NCBI GenBank assembly: GCA_019775845.1
Contig: JADQAV010000020.1
Coordinates: forward strand, 372,001 to 436,000
DNA: 64,000 bases
Direction: 5' to 3'
Source: Myrmaecium sp. VS I D KN 1
Lineage: Eukaryota; Ascomycota; Dothideomycetes; Valsariales; Valsariaceae
Below are positions 1-10,520 of this stretch, one piece after another; position 1 is the stretch's first letter, and every line of letters starts with the position of its first letter. Under the pieces are notes generated by a model that saw only the letters and a list, made by a program, of their open reading frames with translations, was not told where the DNA came from and ran no database searches. Both the position numbers and the translations under genes were made by a program.

Positions 1-1183
1 AGAGTGGCTCCCGGAGTGGATGTGTTGCTGGGTCAATCAGGTTTCGTTCTGGTACTTTATAGACGTATTCAATGCCATCGAAAGGGATCTTGTCCTTCAA
101 GGATTTCGAGTCGGTGATTCCTATCGCATCAACCTCCGTTTCCGTTTCCTCGGGTTCCGCCTCATCGGATACGTCCATGTCTGCAGGTTTTGACGCATCC
201 CGCCTCGAGACTACTTCGTTGGCAGTCCCGATATCTTCTTCCACTTCAGGCGGTCCGCTATTTCCAGAAGTCTCGGCCGCGCTCGTGCCATTCCCGTTTT
301 TCGCCGCAACCTCAGGCATGAACCACTTAGGCAAATTCCAGTCCTCCCAATGACTGTTCAGGGTCGCGTAACTTCCGGGCAGCATCATGACCGTATCTTG
401 GAACAGGTCGTTAAGGACGTCCATGTCGTACTTGTCCTTTCCGATGTTCTGTAGGACCGCCTCTACCTGTCCCCAGAGCCGGTCGCTGAGGTTGATGAGC
501 ATGAAGGTGCTTGCGAACATGTCCTTCGCGATCCAGTATGCGCGCGGCGCCGCGAGGTCAACCACCGGCAGTTCGAAGACGTGGTCCAGCTCCCGGACGA
601 TCAGCTGATCGGAGTCGAGGACCAAGACGCGTTTCAGAGACGGGTCGATGTAGTGCATCCGAAAGCTCACAAGCTTAAGGAGGCAGTCATGGTAATAGCT
701 CGCGCTCTCCGGGTGCGGCTCCGGAACCTGCTGCACGCTCACGGTCGCGTTCGCGGCCTCCAGCGTGGCGATGTACGCCGCGGACACGCCCGCGGAAGCT
801 AGGACGAAGATGCGGTGTTGCGTGTGGAAGAGCGATTGCAACCGGTATACGTTGACTAGGACCGAGCACGCATACGCGTCGTTGCTGACGTAGAATACAT
901 ATGCATTGCTCGAAGGTTTCGATGCGGCGGAGGGAGTGGGTGCTGACGCAGATAACCTGTCTCCGCGCACCGGAGGTGCGATCGCGCTATGCGCCGCCGA
1001 GTAATAGTGCTTGAGCTCGCCTTCATCCGCTTGATACAAGGACACCCGTTGCGCCGCTTCATCATCTTGACTCACTGACGGGGCATGCGCGGGCGGCTGC
1101 TGGCGATGCGAAGCGGTCCAGACGAGGCTGACGATGAACAGCGCCAACACGGCGATGCCGACGCGACCGATGCGCACCAACAT
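1..1183 (-). CDS. GT8-type glycosyltransferase, GNT1-like, 3' end outside window
   Basis: An open frame of 394 codons runs from an ATG at 1183 to the window edge without a stop, so the C terminus is missing. Residues 8-22 form a hydrophobic signal-anchor after a short basic stretch, giving a type II Golgi/ER membrane topology. A low-complexity stem follows. From about residue 95 the catalytic domain begins (YVFYVSNDAYACSVLVN), with the metal-binding DxD motif as DSD at residues 190-192 in VLVLDSDQLIIREL. A later stretch, AAPRAYW, is typical of the same fold. This layout fits CAZy family GT8 and the fungal GNT1 (N-acetylglucosaminyl/glucose transferase) group, which modify glycans in the Golgi using a nucleotide sugar. 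Substrate assignment is inference. An acidic, low-complexity segment interrupts the domain near residues 310-370. No in-frame ATG lies just upstream. Confidence 0.85.
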   Translation of the reverse strand, partial: MLVRIGRVGIAVLALFIVSLVWTASHRQQPPAHAPSVSQDDEAAQRVSLYQADEGELKHYYSAAHSAIAPPVRGDRLSASAPTPSAASKPSSNAYVFYVSNDAYACSVLVNVYRLQSLFHTQHRIFVLASAGVSAAYIATLEAANATVSVQQVPEPHPESASYYHDCLLKLVSFRMHYIDPSLKRVLVLDSDQLIVRELDHVFELPVVDLAAPRAYWIAKDMFASTFMLINLSDRLWGQVEAVLQNIGKDKYDMDVLNDLFQDTVMMLPGSYATLNSHWEDWNLPKWFMPEVAAKNGNGTSAAETSGNSGPPEVEEDIGTANEVVSRRDASKPADMDVSDEAEPEETETEVDAIGITDSKSLKDKIPFDGIEYVYKVPERNLIDPATHPLREPL

Positions 1184-2605
1184 CTCGCTCCTTCATGAGG
1201 GTTCGTTGCAAGGACGATGGTGTTTGCACATTCTGGGAAGCGGATCGTTTTCCCCCAGATCAAATACCATGCGATATGCAAGGGGGGGGGTGGGTTCGGG
1301 TGGGTTCAAGGGAATTCCATTTTTGGCGTTGCCGGGTTTTGGCGTCGAGCGATGGCTCGAAACGGATATCGTCAGCTCTAAATTCATCACCACGTTCACC
1401 AGGCCCGCTAAGAAACCGTTGGCGCTGCCGCGCTTTTCTTTTCATCGCGCGTCTGGACCTCATTCTATATATTCATGAAAGTCGTTGTGGAGAAGGAGTC
1501 GAGTGCTTTCGAAGGGGTCGATGCGCGACAGCTCCTACTCCACGTGTGGCGCTGCAGTGGTGAGGAGGTGTGCTTCCGCCTGATCTACACATATTAATTC
1601 TTTCACCATGGCTATATGAGGCTTGTTGTTGGGCGAGGGTATCTTCAAGGCTGTTCTTTAGCAACAATGTAATAATACAGTTCATTCACTTGAGAACCAT
1701 GCAGTGTGCATGTTGATATCCCCATATGGACCAGCGTGACGCCCACCATGTTCGCTCTTCGAGACTGGGGACACCGTCACGCACATGCAGCGGGAATGGA
1801 TATACGCAAACAGCCGGTATGGCGAAGATCGAGGATGTACTCAAACGAGATATGAACGAGACAGGTCGCTTCGATCGCGGTTGGACCGGGCCGTTGCGCG
1901 GAATAGGACTGCTTTCTGGAAAAGAGGATGGGTCTGCGATGCTAAAGAAGCCACGAGAGGGAAGAGGAATGACGAGAAGAAGGGAAACAAAGATCTACTG
2001 GCATCCATCCAGTGAGGCTTCAAACGCTGCACATCCTCGCATGAGAGACCCGAGGAGAACCATCTTCACAGGCCCTGCACTTCAACAGCGACAGCGACCC
2101 CATCCATCCGAACCAAGCACACGCGGAACGAAACGGCAAGCAGGGTAGAAGATAAGCTTAGTTTGAGCGCACCTCCGTCCCAAGTCCTAGCATGCGCTCC
2201 ACACCGACGCCGCCCGCAGTTCTCACTGCACCCCCGTCATCGACGGCAGACGCATCAGCCAGGGGAAAAAAGAGGGGAAGCAAAAAAGGAAAGAGGAGAA
2301 AGAAAATCGAGCCCCAGACTCATGGACGCACGTGGGCAGGGAGACCCAAAAGAAAAGAAAAGCCCGTCTAGACTTCAACCTCGCGAGACGAGTCAAAAAG
2401 GAAGTACTGAGCAGTCCATCCCAAACCCTCCAAAAACGCCCCCCAAGAGAAGGGAATGATCCGCATGTGACACACACTGCCCGTCCCAGAGCCCTTCCCA
2501 GAATGTATTTTGCCCCTATCCCGAAGAAAAAGCAAAACGCCTCGCGTGAACAAATACCCGCGCCCGGTTGATTTTCAGACCGTCCTCGGCGACCAGAGGG
2601 AGCCG
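1184..2605. other. intergenic, no gene supported
   Basis: This lies between the 5' end of the GT8 gene and the 3' end of MOB1. Open frames of up to 140 codons exist on both strands, but none looks like a protein: composition is erratic and no motif is visible. A run of nine G at 1282-1290 is followed by TGGGTTC repeats. A purine-rich tract at about 2250-2310 would be pyrimidine-rich in the MOB1 3' UTR. Confidence 0.6.
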
Positions 2606-3686
2606 CTAATCGCTCTTCAGCATGCTCTCGACGAGGTCGCCGAGCGGGCCCCAGAAGTCCTTGGACCCGGCCGCAAGACCGTGCTCGTCGATGAAGAGGA
2701 CGTAGTGCTTGAAACTGGTGTTCAGGTGGGGCTCCATGCCCAGCGCGATGATGACGGGGTAGTGGTGACAGTAAATGTGGGCATAGACGCGGTAGAGTCG
2801 CTTGAAGATCTGGCGGACGAGGGCGGGGAAGGTGCGGGGGAATGGCACGCCGATCCGGGAGGGGAACATCTGCTCGTTGTCCACGTTCGCCTGGATCCAG
2901 GTCATGAGGTGCTCGATGTACTCCGGCGCCGGCATCTTCGTCGGCCGCTTGTAGTTCTCCGCGTCTTGCCAGAGGTATTCGAACCTGCAACGGCGGAGCG
3001 GCGAGGTTTCTGCTGTCAGCGTTGGGTTCTGAGGGCTGGCGATTTCATTCGTAGTATGTGTCTATATGTGTATGCGAGAACGTACTCATCTGTAGCCTTC
3101 ATCTCGGGGCAGCTCTGCGGAGAGCAGAATTCGGTGATGGAACCGTAGATGAGATTGACCTGGTTGTAGAAGTCGACGACTGTGCGGGGAGATAATAGTC
3201 AGCGCTTTCGCCTCAGCGCAGAGCTATATGTCGTCCTCTACCTACCGTAGACTGCCAACCACTCGTTCAGGTCCTCACCTTCGGGTAGGCGGACCGCTTT
3301 TCTCAGGCTGCCACTTCCCAGCGTGGCCTCCGCAAACTGCCTCAGTTGCCATGAGCTGGTTCCACGGCTGGACTTGGCCGGCTTGAAGGCCGCGGTGCGC
3401 GTCCGCGAGTTACTGCACGAAGAAGGGGATTCCTGTCAGCTGCGATGTTCTCGTCTGCTCTCGCGCGTCTTCCGCCGTTGCCCACTCTGGGTCATCCCAG
3501 AAAGTAACCGCGCCAACATGAGCAAGCCTCTCAGCGCCCTCTGTGGGTTGGTCTTCCCAAGGAGGCGTGTACTTTTGATAGCTGGCGGCGTAGAGGACAG
3601 CGGGCGGGGCGAATATGTATCATGGGGGGTTCGGGGCAAGGTATGCTGGAGGGCACGAACATTGTAGTGATGAAGGAGGAAGCCAT
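2606..3686 (-). CDS. mob1: MOB1, mitotic exit/septation kinase activator
   Basis: Four exons on the minus strand are inferred: 3686-3661, 3412-3246, 3179-3086 and 2984-2606, giving 221 residues, the usual length for fungal MOB1. The introns are 248, 66 and 101 bp. All exon phases join cleanly. The protein starts [20 protein letters not shown] and continues with the fungal hallmark [35 protein letters not shown], the CSPQSCPEM cysteine segment, [14 protein letters not shown] and [12 protein letters not shown] follow, giving the conserved Cys2-His2 zinc site of the Mob/phocein family. MOB1 binds and activates NDR/LATS-type kinases (Dbf2/Sid2) in the mitotic exit or septation initiation network. 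The first exon is only 26 nt and its donor (gttcgt) is unusual, so the N-terminal eight residues are the least certain part. Exons 2-4 are very secure. Confidence 0.9.
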
Positions 3687-5773
3687 TGCGATAGGCTTCA
3701 GCTAGTCTTGCGCTGCTGGCGGCTCCCGGCGACGATGGGATCAGCAATGCCGCGCTGCGTTCGTCCACGGTTGTCAGCTTCACTGGTAGCGGTGCGTCTG
3801 CAGGGTTGGTGAGGGGCATACTACGTCTTGGAAGGATTGTCGGGCGGTGGAGAGTCAGGACGGCTGGAAGCGAAAGCGGAGCAATACCGGGGCGCGCTGT
3901 GTAGGTGATGAAGCGGAAGAGCGGGCGAGCGTTTGGCGTCGGTGAGTCAGTAGAGGTAAGTACCTATGATAGTTGCGCAAGCCCGTATGAACAAGAGGGC
4001 CGCTTGGATTAGGCTGGCACCAGCCACAAGGTAAACAATCAACAAGCCACAGCACACGATAACCGAGGATAATGTACAGGAATAGTACGGATATCCCTAC
4101 TTACTAAACACTCGTACTACTGTATCTCTACTACTATAGTATACTAGTACTACTACTACTTACATAGTACCAACCGTACTCATCATATCTGTTTGGATGG
4201 TCAGAAGACGATCGGAAAAGCGAATGGAAGGCTATGGATGTACACGAAGCAGCCTGCTTCAGTATATCCTGGCTATCATGTTCAGCATGTTCACCTTACC
4301 GAACCACTATCCGATACCAGACTATGCATCTGTATTGCATTCCCCTCCTATATATAACCGACCCATCGATATCGCAACTGCCGACAGTTACCGCTACTGC
4401 TCTTCCTTCGCGCCCAGCTATCGCATAGCAATGACGCCATCGGAGCAGAATTGACATGCCAGTCTCCTATTCCTTGCCTGGGAACATTGTGTGCCACTGT
4501 TGTTTGACGTGACTTGATCCTGATAACGACCACACGATCATTCCAGGTTTCCGTCGCCGATGATGCAAGCATTGCGAAGGCCCTCCGATCGGTGGCATGC
4601 CCATATCCATGGAGTCTGGGTCTTCAACGCTGTTCACTTATCTTTCTGGCATAGCCAGCTCCATTACCGGACCTTCGTGTCCAAGGAAGATGGCGAACCC
4701 GATGGCATGCATGGGTAACACCAGACGCTATCGATGGCTCCTGGCACCTCAGGCGTGCATGGAGTGCTACATTGCATATCCACTTGGGGACGTTTTGGAC
4801 GGGATGATCCGGCCAGAGATATCCAGACTACACCATCTAAGGAGAGGATGATGAAGCTAAGTCGTGCTGTTTCAGGGCGCTAAAACCTCCTTGGATGAGA
4901 AGCGGTTTAGTCGCCATATCATCCAGCGGAGAGCGGATGGGGGGAGGTCAGGCTGACCAATGAAGGCTCGCATGACCGACCCAGCCCTCCTCACCACTCC
5001 CATGCAGCCCGCACGAGGCTATCACGACGAGGCATGAACCCGGCCGAGGCAGTGCCCATCACCCCCACACCTTCTTCCGCAACCCCTTATCAATCGCCGC
5101 CGCTCTGTGCCGGGAGAGACAGCCGACGACGCCCTGGAACAGCTCCAGCCATTCACAACGACGGACGGGGAACGGTCGAGGGACTGTCCAGGGTTCGGGG
5201 GCGGATGTTGCCGTGGGACGGTTGGAGCGGCGATGCAGAATCCGGAGCAGACTCCAGCGTCGGCCCTCCCGTCGTCATCGTCCATGACGACGATGTGTGG
5301 GTGTGAGCGTGCTTGCATCCGGTTCGAGCGTCGAGCGTCGACCTAGCTTCTGACGTCCCCGCTCCCGTCCGCCGCTGCCAGGTCACCCGCAACCGGCCCA
5401 CCCGCTTCCTTCCCGTCTGATCTCCTGCATACGGTATTGTACTACTACTAGTACCTTACTTGCCTCTTACTCCTGCTCAAGCACGAGACAGGCAGGAGCC
5501 ATGCAGGAGCCATGGGGCAACACTCACAGCGGTCGACCTGGCCTGGTCGGGCAGTGACTTCCATGCCTGCCCTCGAATCCTTGCCGTAACAGCACCTGTT
5601 TCTCCCTTGTCTTCGTCAACCTCACATTGTCTACTTATATCCTCTCCTCTGCCCTCTTCCTCCTTCTCCCCTTCACTCTCCATTCACTCAACCTCCTCCT
5701 GTAACGCTACCTTTTGGATACCGACATTCTTAAACTCCTGTCTTAGCCAGCATAACCTTTCCAGGCCCACACA
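3687..5773. other. long intergenic region, promoter of two divergent genes
   Basis: No supported gene. The stretch 4080-4175 is rich in TAC/TAGTAC triplets and nearly free of coding character. A shorter tract of the same kind is at 5440-5462. A pyrimidine-rich leader (about 5630-5700) lies just ahead of the M4 peptidase start, as is common in filamentous fungal promoters. Open frames of 60-98 codons overlap one another on both strands and look spurious. Confidence 0.55.
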
Positions 5774-7063
5774 ATGGTTCACGTCTGCTCCATCATCCCT
5801 CCCCACGTCCACAAGTTTGTCTGCGACCACAGCCAGCTGGACCAATCTATCAAGGAACTTCACCGGGCAACTCTCACCCGCACCCACGCTCTTCGATCTG
5901 CACGTTTCAATGTGATCCAGCAACTCGCCGCCCAAGGCGCGCATGTGACCGCACAGAGCGTGCAAGGTATCGTCCCTCCCCATGTGCACCAGCAGCTGGC
6001 CCAGGCTGGATCCTCCGATGATCAGAAAGATGTCTCTGCTCGTACGTTGCAACAGGATACTGAGCTTCGAGCAGCTCGAGCCGGAGCCACAGCTGCCCCC
6101 CATCCGAACCGTACCATCTATGACGCCGAGCACACGGAGGATTACAACAACCTGCCCGGCGATGTTGTCCTGATCAAGGAGGGAGGCCAACTCGTCCCAA
6201 AGGCCAAGGACCCCAGCGAGGATCCCAATGAGGCTTACCAGCATTTCGGAGACACCTGGCAATTCTACTACGACGAGTTTAAACGTAACTCCATTAACGG
6301 CAAGGGCCTTAAGTTGATTGGCTCCGTTCACTTTGGCGTCAAGTACCAGAACGCCTTCTGGGATGGCCGGCAGATGGTCTTCGGTGACGGAGACGGGGTC
6401 GTCTTTACGCAATTCACCGCCTTCCCCGATGTCGTCGGCCATGAGCTCACCCATGGTGTTGTCCAATACGAGTGCAACCTCAATTACTCAGGCCAGAGCG
6501 GCGCTCTGAACGAGTCCCTCGCCGATGTCTTCGGCATCCAGATCAAGCAGCGTTTGAACAACGAGACGGACCCTAACACCGCCGACTGGGTTATTGCCAA
6601 AGGCATCTGGGGACCTGGCATCAACGGTCGCGGCTTGCGTGATATGAAGGCTCCCGGCACTGCGTATGATGATCCTACCGTTGGTAAGGATCCTCAACCC
6701 GCAACCATGGCCAACTATCAGGCGCTGCCCAATGATGACTCCAACGACAACGGTAAGTCGACTTCTCGCCACTTTTATCGCAAGAACACCGGCTGACTCG
6801 TCGAAAAAGGCGGAGTACACATCAACTCCGGCATTCCGAACCACGCATTCTACCTTGCTGCCGTTAAGATCGGCAAGGCGTCCTGGCAAGGCGCTGGGCC
6901 CATCTGGTACAAGACCTTGATCGACGACCGGCTTTCGAGCAATGCCACCTTCCAGGACTTCGCCACCCTGACGATCGCGAACGCGGGCGAATACGCGGCG
7001 CAGGTGACGGAGGCGTGGAAGGAGGTCGGCATTACGGCCAGCAAGGACAAGTCTGATTTGTGA
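5774..7063 (+). CDS. M4 metallopeptidase, protealysin-like, with duplicated propeptide motif
   Basis: Two exons (5774-6752, 6810-7063) with a 57-bp intron encode 410 residues. The zinc-peptidase site is complete: HELTH at residues 223-227 (zinc ligands H223 and H227, catalytic E224). The third ligand E247 sits in GALNESLADVFG, exactly 20 residues on as in thermolysin. The GGVHINSG segment with the transition-state His (about residue 330) spans the splice junction. There is no signal peptide. The protein begins with a short N-terminal region as in protealysin-like peptidases, whose propeptides carry a PPxxL-type motif, and here the motif appears twice: SIIPPHV near residue 6 and GIVPPHV near residue 65, each followed by a similar helical stretch ending LR(S/A)AR. 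The start context (acaATGg) is good. Cytoplasmic or unconventional export is inferred from the missing signal peptide. Confidence 0.9.
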
Positions 7064-7728
7064 GATCCATATTTGCGTACCGACGTGTTGTATTAACCAC
7101 TTTCTTTCTCTTTTTATTCTAGATGTCGACGTCGTCGTTGCTTGGACAATTTTCTCGGGCGGGGTAAGGCGGAGCTCTGAGCGAGGTTCGCCGGACCACG
7201 ACGGTGCGAGGGAAGTCGGCCGCCTTTGATATAAACGGGTTTTGGAAGCAATGGGAGGGGCGTGTGGTGGTGCACGCTGTCTCGAAACCAGTATGCAAGT
7301 GCGAGATGGCTGAGATAGTCCTGTTGGGCACCATCCTTATCTGTCTGTCTCTGTACACCTCTGTACCATAGTAGAAACGAGTAACATTTTTGCGAAGTCC
7401 GACTATTGATCATATCGTGCAACGTGAATCATCACATAGAGCCCCTAGAAAACCAGATCGTTAGATTCGTAACAGGTCGGTCCCAGCCACGAAGAACATA
7501 TAATAGACAAAGCAAGTCGCACCTCTTCTGCCTTCACATGTACTCCACCGCCTGCCTTTCCACCGACGTTTCCGGCTTCATCGTAGTGTCGAACGTTGCC
7601 CGTGAAAGCTCAGCAGTACATACTTTGGCTCGGAGGTTCCAATACCCCGTCACCACTACCCATCCTCGCTTCCAACCGCAAACGTTCATACCTCTTCGGC
7701 TCCACATGTATGCACGTTCACCTTGCAC
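7064..7728. other. intergenic, convergent 3' ends
   Basis: This lies between the stop codons of two converging genes and should hold both 3' UTRs. A T-rich stretch (about 7100-7120) follows the peptidase stop. No open frame with protein-like features was seen. Confidence 0.55.
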
Positions 7729-9843
7729 TCACCCCTGGCCTCCCCACTTCCAATCTTGGTACGTGTTATACCGCAGCCACTGGGACCGCTTGCGGCCCCG
7801 GGCCATCTCCCGTTCCCACACCCTTTCCAGTTCCCATTCCCGCCCCGGCGCCGCCCCGGCCGCGCCCCGCTGCCGCCGCGCCAGCGCCAGCGCCAGCGGG
7901 CGCCCGTCGGGTAGGTAGGGCACCTGCTCCCGGAAGGCGCGCAGCTCGTGCACCTCCTCGTAGAGCAGGTGGTCCTGGAGCGGAGTGGGCATGTGCGGAG
8001 GTTGTCGGCCGTGGTGGTTGGATGATGGTGGGGACGGTGGAGAGGACGTGGGGAACAAGCGCCCGGTGAGAAAGAAGGCTCGCAGCTTGTTGTTGAGGAG
8101 CCCGCGGATGGGGGATGTACGTGTTTTGTCGGTGGTAGGAGAGGTGGTGGAGGCGGTTCGAGAACGGTTCGACGGCGGAACGGTGAAATCGTTTGCGGGC
8201 GGTGCAGACTCACCCACTTCGTGCATGTCAGCCTGCGAATGAGATGACGAGGCATCTTGGTCCGGTCCGACTCCTTCGATTTCGTTGAACCATTCGTGCA
8301 CCGGTTCAACCAACCAGCTCCACTCATCGTTTTTTGGTGTCGAGTACGACGGGTTTCCGTGAGGCTCAACCTCATCGAGCTCAACAGCAGCACTCTTCAT
8401 TCTTTGCGGTCCCGTCAGCAACCCCTCCAGCGTCTGCTCCAAGCTGTGAATCCGCTCATGGTGCCCGTTGCCATCGTTATCCGGAACCCAGGTTACGCCC
8501 AGCTTCTCTTCAATCAGCTCGAGCTGCTCTTCCAGCATCGTCTCGAGCGCTTGCTGGAGCTTCGGATTCCATATAGGGGCGAGGTTAGCATGCCTGAGCA
8601 GTGCATCGAAGGTAGGCCGTGGAAGCATCGGTGGTCTTTTAGGGTTGAGAGCGTACACGCTCCACGCGGAGGCGGGGTCATTGAGCTGTAGAAGGAGACG
8701 GATGAACGTCTCTGAGACCCGATTGCTGATGCTTGTAGACGTGCTGCAGAGAGACTTCCATTCTAAGAGGATAGCGGAAGGCACAGCAAAGGTCGAGAGG
8801 GCACGAAGATAGGGCAGGTAGACCTCTTCGTCAGAGCGATTAAGAAAAGATGTAAAGGTAGGAAAGGTATTAGGCGAATCTGAAAGACCTGCGAACAACT
8901 GGGAGAGGGCATCACGCTGTCTTGTTACTGGCGCAGCGTGTGGGAACCCGGCAGGCAGACTTTCAGACCGGCTTTTTGAACATTCGTTCCAAAGGCACAG
9001 ACTGTGTAGAGCAGTTGCGAGTACTGGGTTTGGGATACTGTCTCCGTTGTGGCAACTGATATATCTCCGAAGGTATCGACGGATGGCAGGACCGGAACCT
9101 ATAGCGCTCGCATAGCTTAGTCCTAAATGGGTGAGCTCAGTAGGTACGCTCTTGTTTTGACGAGAAATGTGCAGGATAACTGTGTCAATCATTTGCAGGA
9201 ACTCTTGTGGGGTGCCCGTAATGCGGTCGAGGACCAAGAGGAGATGCTTTGTAACTTCATCGCTCAATATGCATGTTGAGGTTGCTCTATCCTGGATAGC
9301 AGTTCTATATACGCATAGTATATCTTTCGCGGATCGACATCGCAGTAACTGCTGGTGCAGGACATGAGCAGTGGCTTGATAACGCAAGATACTAATGATC
9401 GGTAGTTCGAATTCGTCACCCTGGACGTTTTCAGATGCATGCTGAAGTGCACCTAGAGGCGTCACATGAAGGATTTCCCTCGAGGTGGTGTGGCGATCGA
9501 GCCATGAAACCCGCGCTGTTGGCAGAAGATCTCTGCGCAGAGAGTCAATCGGTGTGGTCAAGTCTATCTGCTTTTGGAGGCTCGCAAGAACGGGCGTGAG
9601 CTGGACTGGAGTCAACTCGCGTCCTTCAAGCTGGCGTTTAGGTTCCGTAAGCTTCTGAGAAGAAGCGGGGCGTCGCTGACGCGGGGACTCAGCAGCGGAC
9701 GAAGAGGATGTCGCCGTTCGAACTATTTTACTTCCATATTGGCAATGGATTTCGGTGGAGGTAGAAAATACTGAGTTCTGATGCGGATGAGGCTGAAAGG
9801 AAAGTTGTGGGCTTGCTCGCACGCCGAAGCAACGCGGAACCAT
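7729..9843 (-). CDS. hypothetical protein, probably mitochondrial, helical-repeat like
   Basis: A single uninterrupted frame of 704 codons starts at an ATG at 9843. The first 50 residues contain Arg, Ser and Thr with almost no acidic residues (MVPRCFGVRASPQLSF), as in a mitochondrial presequence. Residues about 120-460 are leucine-rich and helical, with segments such as LLLVLDRITGTPQEFLQMID and ETFIRLLLQLNDPASAWSVY. The spacing suggests PPR-like or other alpha-helical repeats used by fungal mitochondrial RNA-handling proteins. An acidic and Ser/Pro-rich stretch follows. The C-terminal 70 residues are strongly basic and Arg-rich (LALALARRQRG, WEREMARGRKR). I do not recognise the family with confidence. 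The role in organelle RNA or translation is inference from the presequence and helical character. Confidence 0.75.
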   Translation of the reverse strand: MVPRCFGVRASPQLSFQPHPHQNSVFSTSTEIHCQYGSKIVRTATSSSSAAESPRQRRPASSQKLTEPKRQLEGRELTPVQLTPVLASLQKQIDLTTPIDSLRRDLLPTARVSWLDRHTTSREILHVTPLGALQHASENVQGDEFELPIISILRYQATAHVLHQQLLRCRSAKDILCVYRTAIQDRATSTCILSDEVTKHLLLVLDRITGTPQEFLQMIDTVILHISRQNKSVPTELTHLGLSYASAIGSGPAIRRYLRRYISCHNGDSIPNPVLATALHSLCLWNECSKSRSESLPAGFPHAAPVTRQRDALSQLFAGLSDSPNTFPTFTSFLNRSDEEVYLPYLRALSTFAVPSAILLEWKSLCSTSTSISNRVSETFIRLLLQLNDPASAWSVYALNPKRPPMLPRPTFDALLRHANLAPIWNPKLQQALETMLEEQLELIEEKLGVTWVPDNDGNGHHERIHSLEQTLEGLLTGPQRMKSAAVELDEVEPHGNPSYSTPKNDEWSWLVEPVHEWFNEIEGVGPDQDASSSHSQADMHEVGESAPPANDFTVPPSNRSRTASTTSPTTDKTRTSPIRGLLNNKLRAFFLTGRLFPTSSPPSPPSSNHHGRQPPHMPTPLQDHLLYEEVHELRAFREQVPYLPDGRPLALALARRQRGAAGAAPGREWELERVWEREMARGRKRSQWLRYNTYQDWKWGGQG

Positions 9844-10317
9844 TGCGTTAATGGTTAGCTGGTGTGGATGGTGACGGTGATGTAATGCGGTCCGCCTTGC
9901 CGTCGAAGAAATCCCAATTTAAACGGACAGCTTTAGCGGCTACGTACACAGAAATACATGCAGCATGCTAGCTGTGAAACCTTGGGGGGATAATAGTAAT
10001 CAACACAGATACCTACATATCTACTGTACTACTATATACAACGCACCATTTTATTAGCACGGCGATCGATCTATCTGGCGGTCGCATGCAGACTGCAGAA
10101 TAGAGCCCTTTCGGGCAGAGGGCCAGGACCCACATTTCCTGCGGAAATACGGATACCGACCGTTGACTTCAGGTGCACCAGCCCGGCCAAGAAGATGCAC
10201 GTGCAGGGGCTTGGCATACATAGCTTCAAGCCCGGTACTCGTAGCGTTGGTCGACATTTCGACATCCATCGAAACCACGCCACTCCCACTTATACTCACA
10301 GCTCTATCATCGTCCGT
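9844..10317. other. divergent promoter region
   Basis: About 470 bases separate the start of the 704-residue protein (-) from the small ORF upstream of SYF2 (+), so the two transcripts diverge from here. A TAC/GTAC-rich tract lies at about 10,010-10,045, like those in other spacers of this window. Confidence 0.5.
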
Positions 10318-10518
10318 ATGAACTCGTCAAATCCATCAAACAACAAGGCAGGATCATCGGAAAGCAAAAGGAACCCGGAACACCCTTACCACCAATCTGC
10401 AAACAGAGGCATCGTCCCCCCACACGTTTTGGCAAACATCGACAAGGCAAAGGGATCTTCAGACAAACCGGCGGATAAGAACACCGAGAAGGGTGATAAG
10501 GACAAGTCTAATCAGTAG
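10318..10518 (+). CDS. small 66-codon ORF with IVPPHV module, directly upstream of SYF2
   Basis: The ORF starts at ATG 10,318; an in-frame ATG at 10,195 also exists but opens into non-protein-like sequence. It encodes a hydrophilic 66-residue peptide, Asn/Ser-rich then Lys/Asp-rich at the C terminus. In the middle it carries RGIVPPHVLANI, nearly identical to the two PPHV modules at the N terminus of the M4 peptidase 4.5 kb away. The stop codon ends at 10,518 and the SYF2 ATG begins at 10,521. Either this is a coding upstream ORF in the SYF2 leader, or the transcript is bicistronic, or a separate short transcript exists. The motif likeness and sensible peptide composition argue that it is translated. 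Function is unknown; the protease-binding idea is inference. Confidence 0.5.
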   Translation: MNSSNPSNNKAGSSESKRNPEHPYHQSANRGIVPPHVLANIDKAKGSSDKPADKNTEKGDKDKSNQ

Positions 10519-10520
10519 CA

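Noticed and set aside
2223-2990. 255-codon minus-strand frame overlapping MOB1
   Set aside because: It reads the MOB1 last exon in a wrong frame and continues into its 3' region; the spliced MOB1 frame is clearly the real one.
3436-3819. A 127-codon frame on the minus strand, first considered as the MOB1 N terminus
   Set aside because: It does not join exon 2 of MOB1 in phase, while a different frame in the same stretch gives a MOB1-like start.
5310-5345. Possible tRNA T-arm (GGTTCGAGC) in the spacer before the peptidase
   Set aside because: No matching acceptor stem, A box or anticodon arm at the right distances; other GTTCGA occurrences in the window also fail.
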